DNA from: Blautia sp. Marseille-P3201T
Lineage (GTDB): Bacteria > Bacillota > Clostridia > Lachnospirales > Lachnospiraceae
Direction: 5' to 3'
Assembly (NCBI RefSeq): GCF_900120295.1
Contig: NZ_LT635469.1
Location: forward strand, 186,001 to 250,000
Length of the DNA stretch: 64,000 nt
Shown: positions 1 to 9,501 of the stretch, piece by piece
How positions within the stretch are numbered: position 1 is the first letter of the stretch
Layout: each line of letters begins with the position of its first letter
Notes under the pieces: model-generated
Databases searched by the model: none
What the model saw: the letters and a program-made list of their open reading frames with translations, nothing else
Told to the model about the DNA's origin: nothing
Translations under genes and position numbers: made by a program

Positions 1-825
1 AGTTCAAAAGATACAGATATGAATGAACTGATTGCAGCCATGGTTGGTCGTTCTCTGGAAAATCGTTTCCCACCGGTAGACAACAAGCCAAAGGATGTTA
101 TTTTATCCATTCAGCATTTGTCTACAAAATTTGAGCCTCACTTACAGGATATTACCTTTGATGTAAGAGAGGGAGAAATTTTCGGACTTTACGGTCTGGT
201 AGGTGCGGGACGTACAGAACTTTTAGAGACTATTTTTGGTATCCGAACCAGAGCGGCAGGACGTGTTTACTTCAATAATAAGCTGATGAACTTCAACAGC
301 GCAAAAGAAGCAATGGAGCACGGCTTTGCACTGATTACAGAGGAAAGAAAGGCAAACGGTCTGTTCCTGAAATGTGACTTGACATTCAATACAACCATTG
401 CAAACCTGCTTCAGTATAAATCAGGTATTGCTCTTTCAGACTCCAAAATGATAAAAGCAACTGCCAACGAAATCAAAATTATGCACACAAAATGTATGGG
501 ACCGGATGATATGATTTCCAGTCTTTCAGGCGGTAATCAGCAGAAGGTTATTTTTGGAAAATGGCTGGAACGCAGTCCTCAGGTATTCATGATGGACGAG
601 CCGACCAGAGGAATTGATGTTGGTGCAAAATATGAAATTTACGACCTGATTATTCAGATGGCAAAACAGGGAAAAACAATTATCGTTGTTTCCTCAGAAA
701 TGCCTGAAATTCTGGGTATTACAAATCGTATTGGTGTCATGTCTAACGGACATCTTTCAGGAATTGTAAATACAAAAGAGACAAATCAGGAAGAACTTTT
801 AAGACTCAGTGCAAAATACCTATAA
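1..825 (+). CDS. mglA: Sugar ABC transporter ATP-binding protein, MglA-type (3' part)
   Basis: C-terminal half of a duplicated-ATPase carbohydrate importer subunit of the MglA/RbsA type. The reading frame is open from base 1, so the start and the first nucleotide-binding domain lie outside the window. Visible are the degenerate second Walker A (GLVGAGRT, typical of the C-terminal domain in this family), the signature LSGGNQQK and the Walker B region MMDEPTRGIDVG. It would hydrolyse ATP at the membrane to drive uptake through the permease encoded 18 bases downstream. Galactose/methyl-galactoside is the likely substrate because the neighbouring permease and binding protein resemble MglC and MglB; the exact sugar is inferred. 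Confidence 0.9.
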   Translation, partial: SSKDTDMNELIAAMVGRSLENRFPPVDNKPKDVILSIQHLSTKFEPHLQDITFDVREGEIFGLYGLVGAGRTELLETIFGIRTRAAGRVYFNNKLMNFNSAKEAMEHGFALITEERKANGLFLKCDLTFNTTIANLLQYKSGIALSDSKMIKATANEIKIMHTKCMGPDDMISSLSGGNQQKVIFGKWLERSPQVFMMDEPTRGIDVGAKYEIYDLIIQMAKQGKTIIVVSSEMPEILGITNRIGVMSNGHLSGIVNTKETNQEELLRLSAKYL

Positions 826-843
826 TGAGGGAGAAGAATAGAT

Positions 844-2499
844 ATGGCAAACGAAAATAGTAATATCCTTACTGCTGAGCAGGAAATGAAACTGCGTCAG
901 CCGATAGAGGATTATGTTGGTAAAATTCAGAAAAAAATTGATGAATTAAGAGTAGACGGTACAGATAAAATCGTAGAAATCCAGAATGTTATGGACAGCA
1001 TTAAGAGAGACCGTACTCTTACAAAAGGTGAAAAAGAAGACAGACTTGCAAAATGCAAAACAGAACTGGAAAAAGCAAAAGCAGTAGAAGCAAAAAATAA
1101 AGACGAAGTTTCCAAGCTGATTGCAGATGCAGAAAACTATTTAAAAGAGCATTTTGATAAAGATTATTATCAGGCTGTAAAAGCAAGCTGTGCAGCAGAA
1201 AAAGCAGCTGCAAAAGCACGTCATCAGCAAAAAGTAGCAGAGCTGGAAAAAGAACACAAGGCTGCTGTGGCAAAGCTTTCCGACCATCAGGAAATCAAAG
1301 ATGAGAATTATGTTTATAAAAACAGACTCTTTGACGCAAAGATGACAATGGAAAAAGAATTTCAGGCAGCAAAAGACAGAAGACATGCAGCGTATTCTTA
1401 TAAGTTCCACTTAATTGACTTACTGCGTATGTCAAAGTTTACTTTCATGGAAACAAGAGCACAGAAATGGGAAAACTACAAATATACGTTTAACCGCAGA
1501 AACTTCCTTCTGCAAAACGGTTTGTATATTGCAATCCTGTTAATTTTCATTGCACTGTGTATTATTACACCGATTGTAAAAGGCTCACCGCTTTTAACTT
1601 ACAATAACGTATTGAATATCCTTCAGCAGGCATCTCCTCGTATGTTCCTTGCGTTAGGTGTAGCAGCGTTAATCCTTTTAGCAGGTACAGACCTTTCCAT
1701 CGGCCGTATGGTTGGTATGGGTATGACAGCAGCAACAATTATTATGCACCAAGGTATCAATACAGGTGGTGTATTTGGTCATATTTTTGATTTTACAGGC
1801 ATGCCTGTTATTGCAAGAGTTATTTTAGCATTGGTAGTTTGTATTGTTTTATGTACTTTCTTTACAACAATCGCAGGTTTCTTTACAGCAAAGTTTAAAA
1901 TGCACCCATTTATTTCAACAATGGCAAACATGCTGGTAATCTTCGGTATTGTTACTTATGCAACAAAAGGTGTATCTTTTGGTGCTATTGAAGCTGCAAT
2001 TCCAAACATGGTTATTCCAAAAGTAAACGGCTTCCCAACAATTATTCTGTGGGCTATTGCAGCAATTGCTATTGTGTGGTTTATCTGGAATAAAACAACT
2101 TTCGGTAAAAACCTGTATGCAGTAGGTGGAAACCCTGAAGCAGCATCTGTATCCGGTATTTCTGTATTCGGTGTAACCGTAGGCGCTTTCGTTATGGCAG
2201 GTGTTCTTTACGGATTTGGTTCATGGCTTGAATGTATCAGAATGGTAGGTTCCGGTTCAGCAGCTTATGGACAGGGATGGGAAATGGATGCCATCGCAGC
2301 CTGCGTAGTAGGTGGTGTATCCTTTACAGGTGGTATTGGTAAAATCTCCGGCGTAGTAGTTGGTGTATTTATCTTTACAGCACTTACATATTCTCTGACA
2401 ATCCTTGGTATTGATACAAACCTGCAGTTCGTATTCTCAGGTATCATCATCCTTGTAGCAGTTACACTTGACTGTCTGAAATATGTTCAGAAGAAATAG
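844..2499 (+). CDS. mglC: Galactose-type ABC permease MglC with long coiled-coil N-terminus
   Basis: Membrane permease of a sugar ABC importer. The C-terminal ~330 residues match the usual size and pattern of MglC/RbsC permeases, with multiple hydrophobic segments starting near residue 225 and the GTDLSIGRMVG and GGNPEAASVSGI family motifs. The first ~220 residues are unusual: a soluble, Lys/Glu/Ala-rich stretch (for example EKAAAKARHQQKVAELEKEHK) that looks like a long charged coiled coil on the cytoplasmic side. E. coli MglC (about 336 residues) has no such part. It follows the ATPase gene at 18 bases and is closed by a terminator at 2529-2559. Function of the extension is unknown. Confidence 0.88.
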   Translation: MANENSNILTAEQEMKLRQPIEDYVGKIQKKIDELRVDGTDKIVEIQNVMDSIKRDRTLTKGEKEDRLAKCKTELEKAKAVEAKNKDEVSKLIADAENYLKEHFDKDYYQAVKASCAAEKAAAKARHQQKVAELEKEHKAAVAKLSDHQEIKDENYVYKNRLFDAKMTMEKEFQAAKDRRHAAYSYKFHLIDLLRMSKFTFMETRAQKWENYKYTFNRRNFLLQNGLYIAILLIFIALCIITPIVKGSPLLTYNNVLNILQQASPRMFLALGVAALILLAGTDLSIGRMVGMGMTAATIIMHQGINTGGVFGHIFDFTGMPVIARVILALVVCIVLCTFFTTIAGFFTAKFKMHPFISTMANMLVIFGIVTYATKGVSFGAIEAAIPNMVIPKVNGFPTIILWAIAAIAIVWFIWNKTTFGKNLYAVGGNPEAASVSGISVFGVTVGAFVMAGVLYGFGSWLECIRMVGSGSAAYGQGWEMDAIAACVVGGVSFTGGIGKISGVVVGVFIFTALTYSLTILGIDTNLQFVFSGIIILVAVTLDCLKYVQKK

Positions 2500-2528
2500 T
2501 TATAGTATTTAAAAATATGAAGTTTTTT

Positions 2529-2559
2529 AAAAGAGTCAGATGCAGGTCTGGCTCTTTTG
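2529..2559 (+). terminator. Rho-independent terminator after mglC
   Basis: AAAAGAG-CAGA pairs with TCTG-CTCTTTT around a short loop, ending in a T run. It separates the transporter genes from the two-component system. A TATAAT at 2563-2568 just beyond could be the -10 of a new promoter, but no convincing -35 is visible. Confidence 0.7.
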
Positions 2560-2602
2560 TGCTATAATAATGCGAAACAATAGTGATAATACGGAGAAGA
2601 AA

Positions 2603-4213
2603 ATGGATACATATACAGTACTTTTAGTAGATGATGAAGAAGAAGTTATACAGGTAATTATGAAAAAACTGAATTGGGAAAGTTTGGGTTTTTCTGTTAT
2701 TGGATATGCCAACAATGGGGTGAAAGCTCTGGAAATGGTAGAGGAATTTCAGCCGGATGTAGTTATGACAGATATTAATATGCCTTACATGGACGGAATG
2801 GAGCTGGCAGGCCATATAAAGGCAGATTATCCGGCAACAAAGCTGTTACTTTTTACAGGATTTGATGAATTTGAATATGCCAAAGAAGCAGTACATTTAG
2901 AAGTGGAAGAATATATTTTAAAACCGGTGAATTCCATAGAATTAACGAATGTATTTACTCAGTTGAAGATAAAGCTGGACCAGGAAATTAATGAAAAACG
3001 AAATGCAGAAACTTTAAAGAAATATTATATGGAATCACTGCCTCTTTTGCAGGCAAATTTTTACACGACATTGATTGAAGGACGAATTCATGAGGAAGAA
3101 TTGGAGAAATATCTTTCAGATTATCAGATTTCTCTTGCCGGTCCTTTTTTCTGTTGTCTGGTCATTCATACATCGTCTTCCCAAGTGCCGGATGATATTA
3201 ATCCATTACTGTTGTCAACTTCAGTTGAAAAGCAGGCAAAAGAATATCTGGGAGAGAAATGGAGGGCAAAATGTTTTTCTTATCTGGGAAAAACTGTGTT
3301 GCTTGCACAGATGTCAAAAGAAAATGAAATTTCAGAATTGACAGATGAGTGCGATCGTTTTTGTCGTTATGCCCACCGAATGATAGGGGCAAATGTGACA
3401 GTGGGAATTGGGCAGGTATGTGATAACATTCTGGATTTGTCCCGGTCTTACAGCAGCGCCAGAGATGCAATATCTTATAGAGTTCTGTATGGGGCATCCA
3501 GAGCTATTAATATTCAGGAGATTGCTCCTTATGAAAAAAATAAACCGGGTTCCAGTCATGAAGCAGAACTGTCATATTTGTTTAAAATGATAAGATTAAA
3601 AGAGGTTCCGGAAATAAAACAGGCAGTACATACTTATCTGGACAGCATTTCTTTTAAAGAAAAATCTCTGCAGCAACATCATCTGGATATTATGGAACTT
3701 CTCAGCGAATTCTGTCGTTTTGCAGCGAATAATGATATTGTGTTGGATGAACTTTCAAAGGATATGGGAGAACTGTATGGTAAAATTTTGGATATGGAGC
3801 CTGCAGTGTTAGAACAGTGGACCATTAATATCAGTGTTTCTCTTCATGAAAAATTGTTGAATGAACGAAATAAATCCAGAAAATCCTTTGTGGAGAAGGC
3901 AGAAGACTATGTACATAACAATTATGTAGATGAGGAACTTTCTCTGGACAGCATTTGTGAAGTATTGGGAGTATCGAATTCTTATTTTTCCACAATCTTT
4001 AAGAAAGAAACAGGAAAATCTTTTATCGGTTACCTTACAGATTATCGTATGGACAGAGCTTCTCGACTTTTACTGGAAACAAACGAAAAAAGCTATATTA
4101 TTGGGAAAAAAGTAGGATATACAGATCCAAACTATTTCAGTTATGTCTTTAAACGCAGGTTTGGCGTATCTCCTTCCAAGTACAGAACGGAGTACAAAGA
4201 AAGTGAAAAATAA
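2603..4213 (+). CDS. YesN-type response regulator (REC + AraC DNA-binding)
   Basis: Transcriptional regulator of 536 residues. An N-terminal receiver domain begins LLVDDEEEV with the phospho-acceptor Asp in DVVMTDINMPYMDG (about residue 56), and the last ~100 residues form an AraC/XylS double helix-turn-helix (SLDSICEVLGVSNSYFSTIF, then GYTDPNYFSYVFKRRFG). The ATG at 2603 is preferred to an in-frame start at 2540 because the receiver domain begins there and a purine-rich GGAGAAGAAA precedes it. It overlaps the downstream kinase gene, so the two form a pair. By context it probably controls sugar uptake genes here in response to extracellular sugar. Confidence 0.88.
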   Translation: MDTYTVLLVDDEEEVIQVIMKKLNWESLGFSVIGYANNGVKALEMVEEFQPDVVMTDINMPYMDGMELAGHIKADYPATKLLLFTGFDEFEYAKEAVHLEVEEYILKPVNSIELTNVFTQLKIKLDQEINEKRNAETLKKYYMESLPLLQANFYTTLIEGRIHEEELEKYLSDYQISLAGPFFCCLVIHTSSSQVPDDINPLLLSTSVEKQAKEYLGEKWRAKCFSYLGKTVLLAQMSKENEISELTDECDRFCRYAHRMIGANVTVGIGQVCDNILDLSRSYSSARDAISYRVLYGASRAINIQEIAPYEKNKPGSSHEAELSYLFKMIRLKEVPEIKQAVHTYLDSISFKEKSLQQHHLDIMELLSEFCRFAANNDIVLDELSKDMGELYGKILDMEPAVLEQWTINISVSLHEKLLNERNKSRKSFVEKAEDYVHNNYVDEELSLDSICEVLGVSNSYFSTIFKKETGKSFIGYLTDYRMDRASRLLLETNEKSYIIGKKVGYTDPNYFSYVFKRRFGVSPSKYRTEYKESEK

Positions 4214-6038
4214 GTATTTCAGACAACTGAAACAATTAAAACCAAGAGAAATCCAGACTACAATTATGCTGGCCTTTTCCGTGGTATCTATTTCCATGAT
4301 GCTGGTTTTGGGAGTTATTTTATATATGCGGTTTTCTAACTCTGCCAGAGAAGAAACAATCAATAATACCCAGAAATTAATGGAGCAGACAGGGGAAAAC
4401 ATGGAGGCATATTTGATGAGTATGCGCCAGATTTCTGATACAGTTTATTATAATGTAATTAAAGAAAATGATTTTGAAAGCCACAAACAGGAAATTCAAA
4501 GTGGTATGAACCTTTTGTATGAAGCGAATAAAGAAAATCTGCGAAGTATTGCCCTATACAATGATTATGGAAGCCTGATTACCGCAGAACCGGTAGCGGC
4601 GCAAAAGGAAGATCCGGATGTAACCAGTCAGGAATGGTATCTGAAAGCTATGGAAGAAATGGAAAATATGCATTTTTCTACGCCGCATATTCAGAACTTA
4701 TTTAATGATACTGCACAGAGTTATTATTGGGTAATTTCATTGAGCAGGGTAGTGGAATTGACAAACCAGGGAATTCCGCAGTCAGGTGTTTTGCTGGTAG
4801 ATATGGACTTTTCCAGTATTTCCAGAATGATGAAACAAATTAATGAAGTGAATAACGGGCAGTACTATTATTTATGTGACAGCAATGGGGATATTGTGTA
4901 TCATCCCAGACAGATACAAATCAGTGACGGGATTTATGATGAGAATAATAAGAGGGACTCTGCTTATAAAGATGGTATTTATGACGAAGTTTTTAATGGA
5001 GAAAACAGGAAGGTTGTCGTGAATACAATCAGTTATACAGGGTGGAAATTAATAGGCGTTATTCCGTATTCTACGTTTAATCATGGAATGGTAAATATCC
5101 GTTACTTTGTAGCAATTTTGATACTTTTAATGACAATGATGCTGGTAGTGATTAACCGCGTGGTTTCTCTTAGAATTTCCAGCCCTATTTTAAAATTGAA
5201 TTATTCTGTGCGGGAATATGAGGCGGGAAAGAAGCCGGAAATTTATATTGGAGGTTCTCAGGAAATTCGACATTTGGGATATTCTATTCAGAAATCTTAT
5301 GAACAGATTGATGATTTGATGAAGAAAATTGTACTGGAACAAACTGAGCGAAGAAAGAGTGAATTAGATGCACTCCAGAGCCAAATTCATCCTCATTTCT
5401 TATATAATACCTTGGAGTCCATTACATGGATGATTGAAGGGGAGAAAAATGATGAGGCTGTTTTTATGATTTCTCAGCTGGCAAGGCTGTTCCGCATCAG
5501 TCTTTCCAAGGGACGGACCGTAATCAGCATTAAAGATGAGCTTCAGCATGCCCAGAGTTACATGAATATACAGAAAATCCGATATAAAAATTCCTTTTCT
5601 GTTACCTTCGACATCGATGAAGAAGTATATTCTTATTGTACTGTAAAATTAATTTTACAGCCTTTATTGGAAAATGCCATTAATTATGGTGTAGGTGGTA
5701 TGGAAGACAGTGGAGAGATTGTAGTAACAGGAAGAAAGCAGGAAGATAAGATTATTCTGGCTGTTTGTGACAATGGATTGGGAATGTCAGAGGAGGAAGT
5801 TGCTCTTGTGCTGACAGACAGTAATCGAATTCATAAACATGGTTCCGGCGTAGGGCTGGTAAATGTCAACAGCCGTATACAAATTCTGTTTGGAAAGGAA
5901 TATGGATTGTTGGTAGAGAGTGAGCCGGACGAGGGAACGAGAGTATCTATCTGTATTCCGGCAGTTCCTTATACAGAGGAAAATCGTAAGACGCTGGAAA
6001 AGGGTCATATTATCAAAAGTACAGGGGAAAGAGAATGA
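4203..6038 (+). CDS. YesM-type sensor histidine kinase
   Basis: Membrane histidine kinase of the His_kinase (PF06580)/YesM group. It has an N-terminal membrane segment (about residues 18-40), a large extracellular dCache-like sensor region, a second membrane segment near residue 310, a HAMP-like linker, the phospho-accepting motif QIHPHFLYNTLE, and an ATPase domain with LQPLLENAINYG and DNGLGM. A GTG start at 4203 is chosen: GGAG sits 10 bases upstream, and it overlaps the regulator stop by 11 bases; an ATG at 4143 lies deep inside the regulator gene. The stop overlaps the next gene by 4 bases (ATGA), so regulator, kinase and binding protein are translationally linked. Confidence 0.88.
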   Translation: MKNKYFRQLKQLKPREIQTTIMLAFSVVSISMMLVLGVILYMRFSNSAREETINNTQKLMEQTGENMEAYLMSMRQISDTVYYNVIKENDFESHKQEIQSGMNLLYEANKENLRSIALYNDYGSLITAEPVAAQKEDPDVTSQEWYLKAMEEMENMHFSTPHIQNLFNDTAQSYYWVISLSRVVELTNQGIPQSGVLLVDMDFSSISRMMKQINEVNNGQYYYLCDSNGDIVYHPRQIQISDGIYDENNKRDSAYKDGIYDEVFNGENRKVVVNTISYTGWKLIGVIPYSTFNHGMVNIRYFVAILILLMTMMLVVINRVVSLRISSPILKLNYSVREYEAGKKPEIYIGGSQEIRHLGYSIQKSYEQIDDLMKKIVLEQTERRKSELDALQSQIHPHFLYNTLESITWMIEGEKNDEAVFMISQLARLFRISLSKGRTVISIKDELQHAQSYMNIQKIRYKNSFSVTFDIDEEVYSYCTVKLILQPLLENAINYGVGGMEDSGEIVVTGRKQEDKIILAVCDNGLGMSEEEVALVLTDSNRIHKHGSGVGLVNVNSRIQILFGKEYGLLVESEPDEGTRVSICIPAVPYTEENRKTLEKGHIIKSTGERE

Positions 6039-7009
6039 AAAAAGATAAGAAGATGTTTATTCTCATAGAGGCTGTTCTGGGCACTATGGTGATTATTTTG
6101 GCCTTTATTATGCTGCGGGAAAAAAACGAAGAACAGGGATATCAGATATCTGTAATTGTAGAAAATTCAGATGATAAACAGTGGTCTGCATTTAAATACG
6201 GACTGAAGATGGCAGCAGAAGATAAAGAGGTTGAGATGGCTATGGTCAGTACAGGTACGACACTTAGTCAGGCAGAAGAGAAAAAGTTAATAGAGCAGGA
6301 AACAAAAAATGGTGCAGATGGGATAATTATCCAGCCGGTACCCGGTGCAAATACAAAGCGTATGTTAAAAAAGGCCAGTGGAAAAACAGAAGTTATGCTG
6401 ATTGGAGATGCCCCACAAGATGCAGAGGAGAAAATAGAATTTCCTGTTGTGCAGCCGGATCATTATGAAATGGGAAAGGTGTTGGCAGAGGAGCTTTTAA
6501 AGGACTACGGAGGTAATCTGGAAGGAAAAAAACTGGGCATTCTGGAAGGTGAGGAAAACTCGGAAAGTGCGATAAGCAGAGAAAAAGGATTTACGGAAGT
6601 ACTGCAGAATACAGGAGCTGAGATTGTCTGGTCAGACACAAAAAAAGCAGAAAATGATGGAACAGACTTTTTAGAGAGCAAACCGGAGGTGGATTTTGTA
6701 ATTGCTTTAGATGATAACAGTCTGACTGCAGCCGGAGAGTGTGCGGCGGCAAATAACCTTCACGGCGCCATTATTTATGGTATTGGAAATTCCACAGAGG
6801 CGGTTTATTTTTTAGATACAGGAGCTGTAGAATGTCTGGTGGTTCCTGATATGTTTAATGTGGGATATCAGAGTCTGACGGAGCTGGCAAATGGGATTGA
6901 TAAATCATCCTATAAGTATAAACGTCCACAGATTTCTTATACAATTATGCGGAAAGAAAATTTATTTGTAAAAGAAAATCAGGAAGTTATTTTTACCATG
7001 AGCCAGTAA
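6035..7009 (+). CDS. Membrane-anchored periplasmic-binding-protein-like sugar sensor
   Basis: 324-residue type 1 periplasmic binding protein fold (LacI/galactose-binding superfamily, substrate-binding domain 4 type), with an N-terminal hydrophobic segment (about residues 8-25) and no lipobox cysteine, so it is probably membrane anchored. It overlaps the kinase gene by 4 bases. Because it is translated with the kinase and not with the transporter, it may bind sugar outside the cell and present it to the kinase sensor domain, as in other YesM-linked binding proteins. The sugar is not identifiable from sequence; an uptake role is possible too. Confidence 0.75.
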   Translation: MKKDKKMFILIEAVLGTMVIILAFIMLREKNEEQGYQISVIVENSDDKQWSAFKYGLKMAAEDKEVEMAMVSTGTTLSQAEEKKLIEQETKNGADGIIIQPVPGANTKRMLKKASGKTEVMLIGDAPQDAEEKIEFPVVQPDHYEMGKVLAEELLKDYGGNLEGKKLGILEGEENSESAISREKGFTEVLQNTGAEIVWSDTKKAENDGTDFLESKPEVDFVIALDDNSLTAAGECAAANNLHGAIIYGIGNSTEAVYFLDTGAVECLVVPDMFNVGYQSLTELANGIDKSSYKYKRPQISYTIMRKENLFVKENQEVIFTMSQ

Positions 7010-7042
7010 AGTTTAAAGCAGAAAGAAAAAGTGAGGTATAGC

Positions 7043-8086
7043 ATGAAGAAAAGGAAAACAGCAGGATTGGGAATTCTGCTGGGGATGACAGCTTTGTTGT
7101 TCTGTGGATGCAAGGAAAAAGAAATTCCGGAAAAGCTCCATGTGGGGATAACCTATTATGATCAAAGCGATACATATATGAATGAACTAATTGGTTCTAT
7201 TAAGGAAAGTCTGAAAGAAACAGAGAACGATAAACTAGAGGTAACTGTAACAATCCGAGATGCAGCAGGACTGCAAAAAAATCAGAATGATCAGGTGGAA
7301 GAATTGCTTGATGAAGGCTGTAATATTCTGTGTGTAAATCTGGTTGACAGGGCAGATCCCTCTGAGATTATTGATTTCGCCAGAGAAAGAGAAGTTCCGA
7401 TTATCTTTTTTAACAGAGAGCCGGTGGCAGAAGATCTGCATCAGTGGGATAAGTTGTACTATGTAGGGGCAGATGCGAAACAGTCTGGTAAGCTGCAGGG
7501 AGAATTGGCAGTTGATTTAATAAAGGAAAACAGCCAGATTGATAAAAATAAAGACGGAAAAATTCAATATGTTGTTCTGGAGGGGGAAATGGGGCATCAG
7601 GATGCCATTATCCGTACAGAAAATGCTGTAAATACTTTAAAGGAGAATGGAATTGAGGTAGAAAAGCTCAGCTGTAAAATTGCAAACTGGAAGCGGGCAC
7701 AGGCGCAAAACAGAATGGAACAGATTATTGGGGAATATCAAAATAAAATTGAACTGGTTCTCAGTAATAACGATGAAATGGCTTTAGGAGCAGTGGATGC
7801 CTATAAAAAGTTAAACTATACTTCTGCAGCACTACCTGTTTTTCTGGGAATTGACGGTACGGAAATAGGACTGCAGGCAGTAGAAGACGGAGAGCTGTGG
7901 GGAACTGTATATAACGATAAAAAAGGGCAGGCAGATGCAATTGCAAAGCTGGCGACTGCGTTAATTACAGGAGAGGGAATGGAAGATATTTCCTTTAAAA
8001 ATGAGCGATATGTGTATTTGCCTTATTATAAAGTAACTGCTGAAAATTTAGCAGAATTTAGACAAGGCACTTTTGTGACGAAATAA
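7043..8086 (+). CDS. mglB: Galactose/glucose-binding lipoprotein, MglB-type
   Basis: Lipoprotein with signal peptide and lipobox (LLFCGC, Cys at about residue 23). It resembles the galactose/glucose-binding protein of enteric bacteria, including the EF-hand-like calcium loop DKNKDGKIQ, the following GEMGHQDA segment, a Trp in the ANWKRAQAQNRM region that stacks on sugar in the family, and SNNDEMALGAVDA. The ATG at 7043 is chosen over a GTG at 7031 because a GAGGT site lies just upstream of it and it starts the signal peptide. With the MglA/MglC genes upstream it may supply that transporter or act as the signalling receptor. Confidence 0.82.
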   Translation: MKKRKTAGLGILLGMTALLFCGCKEKEIPEKLHVGITYYDQSDTYMNELIGSIKESLKETENDKLEVTVTIRDAAGLQKNQNDQVEELLDEGCNILCVNLVDRADPSEIIDFAREREVPIIFFNREPVAEDLHQWDKLYYVGADAKQSGKLQGELAVDLIKENSQIDKNKDGKIQYVVLEGEMGHQDAIIRTENAVNTLKENGIEVEKLSCKIANWKRAQAQNRMEQIIGEYQNKIELVLSNNDEMALGAVDAYKKLNYTSAALPVFLGIDGTEIGLQAVEDGELWGTVYNDKKGQADAIAKLATALITGEGMEDISFKNERYVYLPYYKVTAENLAEFRQGTFVTK

Positions 8087-8148
8087 GGAAGAAACTGGAT
8101 AAAAAAAGGAAAAATTGTCCGAAATCCTCTATACAAGTACACAGGGGT

Positions 8149-8158
8149 TGTGTATAAT
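8149..8158 (+). promoter_or_regulatory. Possible -10 element for the deacetylase gene
   Basis: TATAAT at 8153-8158, preceded closely by TG, lies 32 bases before the deacetylase start. No good -35 is seen at normal spacing, so this is only a candidate. Confidence 0.3.
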
Positions 8159-8189
8159 GAAAGTAGAATACAAAAGAGAGGAGTATGTT

Positions 8190-9341
8190 ATGGATTATGA
8201 TGAAAAATTCCAAGGTACGGATGAGTTAGATGACGAAGAATACCAGCGTCGCCGTCAGGCACGTATGATGCGCCGCCGTCAGGAACGTCTTAGACAACTC
8301 AGACGAAGAAAGCTGATGCGGATTGTTGCCATGGCCGGAGTGTTAGTGCTTGCAATTTTTCTGATTGCAAAAGGGGTTACTGCATTAACATCAGGGTTTG
8401 GAAAGAAAAATCCTACGGAAATCAGCAAAGAAGTAAAAGCAGAAACAAAAGAAGGAGAAATTCCGGCAGCAAAACAGCCGGTCATGAGTGCTTCGGATAT
8501 TCAGAAGCTTTCAGGGGACATGACGATTTTTGGCTGGCAGACAGATGAAACCGGGAAATGGTATCGAAACGCAGACGGAACCTTCTTTGAAGCAGGATGG
8601 AAAGAAATTGACGGAGCAAAATACTATTTTGATGAAAATGGCTATGTAAAAACCGGTTGGCTGGAGCTGGACGGAAAGGACTACTATTTTGACGAAGAAG
8701 GGCGTTATGATAGCAGTAAGGTTCGACCTATGGTGGCATTGACTTATGATGATGGTCCGGGAAAATACACAGATAAGCTTTTAGATTGTCTGAAGGAAAA
8801 TAATTCTAAAGCTACTTTTTTCATGTTAGGTGAAAATGCAGAAAGATATCCTGATATAGTAAAAAGAATTTATGAAAGTGGCATGGAATTAGGAAATCAT
8901 ACATACGATCATCAAATGCTTCCAAGTTTGTCATCTGAGGAAGTTACAGAGGAAATAAGTAAAACGAATAGTATTATTGAAAATGCGGCAGGTGTTCCGG
9001 CAGACAGTTTAAGACCACCGGGAGGAAGCTTAAATGAAAGCGTTCAGGAACTGGCTGGTATGCCGATTATAAAATGGAGTCTGGATACTAAGGACTGGAA
9101 GACGAAAAGTGCAGATGCAACTTATCAGAAGATTATGGATAATGTGCAGGATGGTTCTGTTATTCTGATGCACGATATCCATGAATGGTCCGTAGAAGCG
9201 TCCCTGCGTGTAATTCCTGAATTGGTAGAGAAGGGCTACAAACTGGTGACAGTGCAGGAACTGGCAGAGGCAAAAGGAATTGATTTAGAAGACGGCGAAG
9301 TGTATTATTACTTCGGTGAGGGAACACAGGAAGTAGAATAA
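8190..9341 (+). CDS. Polysaccharide deacetylase with cell-wall-binding repeats
   Basis: 383-residue exported carbohydrate esterase 4 (NodB) protein. The order is: charged Arg-rich cytoplasmic tail, one membrane segment (about residues 45-65), two glucan/choline-binding-type repeats (GWKEIDGAKYYFDENG and GWLELDGKDYYFDEEG), then the NodB domain with TYDDGP, HTYDH, RPPGG and LMHD motifs. The catalytic Asp and metal-binding His residues are present, so it should remove N-acetyl groups from peptidoglycan or another surface glycan. The ATG at 8190 is preceded by GAGAGGAG; a TTG at 8115 lacks a ribosome site. Terminator follows directly. Single-gene unit. Confidence 0.85.
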   Translation: MDYDEKFQGTDELDDEEYQRRRQARMMRRRQERLRQLRRRKLMRIVAMAGVLVLAIFLIAKGVTALTSGFGKKNPTEISKEVKAETKEGEIPAAKQPVMSASDIQKLSGDMTIFGWQTDETGKWYRNADGTFFEAGWKEIDGAKYYFDENGYVKTGWLELDGKDYYFDEEGRYDSSKVRPMVALTYDDGPGKYTDKLLDCLKENNSKATFFMLGENAERYPDIVKRIYESGMELGNHTYDHQMLPSLSSEEVTEEISKTNSIIENAAGVPADSLRPPGGSLNESVQELAGMPIIKWSLDTKDWKTKSADATYQKIMDNVQDGSVILMHDIHEWSVEASLRVIPELVEKGYKLVTVQELAEAKGIDLEDGEVYYYFGEGTQEVE

Positions 9342-9371
9342 AAAAGATTGTGCTTTTGCACAATCTTTTTT
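9341..9371 (+). terminator. Rho-independent terminator after deacetylase
   Basis: Perfect 13-base arms (AAAAAGATTGTGC / GCACAATCTTTTT) around a TTTT loop, starting at the last base of the deacetylase stop codon. A- and T-rich ends on both strands. Confidence 0.9.
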
Positions 9372-9426
9372 GGGTTCTATGTCAAAAAAGTGTTAGAGGA
9401 GGAAAAATTACAAACAAGAGTTTATC

Positions 9427-9455
9427 TTGCTAAAACGCTACAAAATTGATACAAT
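9427..9455 (+). promoter_or_regulatory. Promoter for the sugar ABC operon
   Basis: TTGCTA (9427-9432), 17-base spacer, TACAAT (9450-9455), about 45 bases upstream of the binding-protein start. It would drive the operon at 9502-14065. Confidence 0.55.
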
Positions 9456-9501
9456 AAAATCAATGAAGTTTCGATGGAAAACCAATGGGGAGGTAGCGTA
9501 T

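Noticed and set aside
1019-1410. Minus-strand reading frames of 84-89 codons opposite mglC
   Set aside because: Low-complexity Leu/Phe-rich products caused by antisense of the Lys/Glu-rich coiled coil; no ribosome sites.
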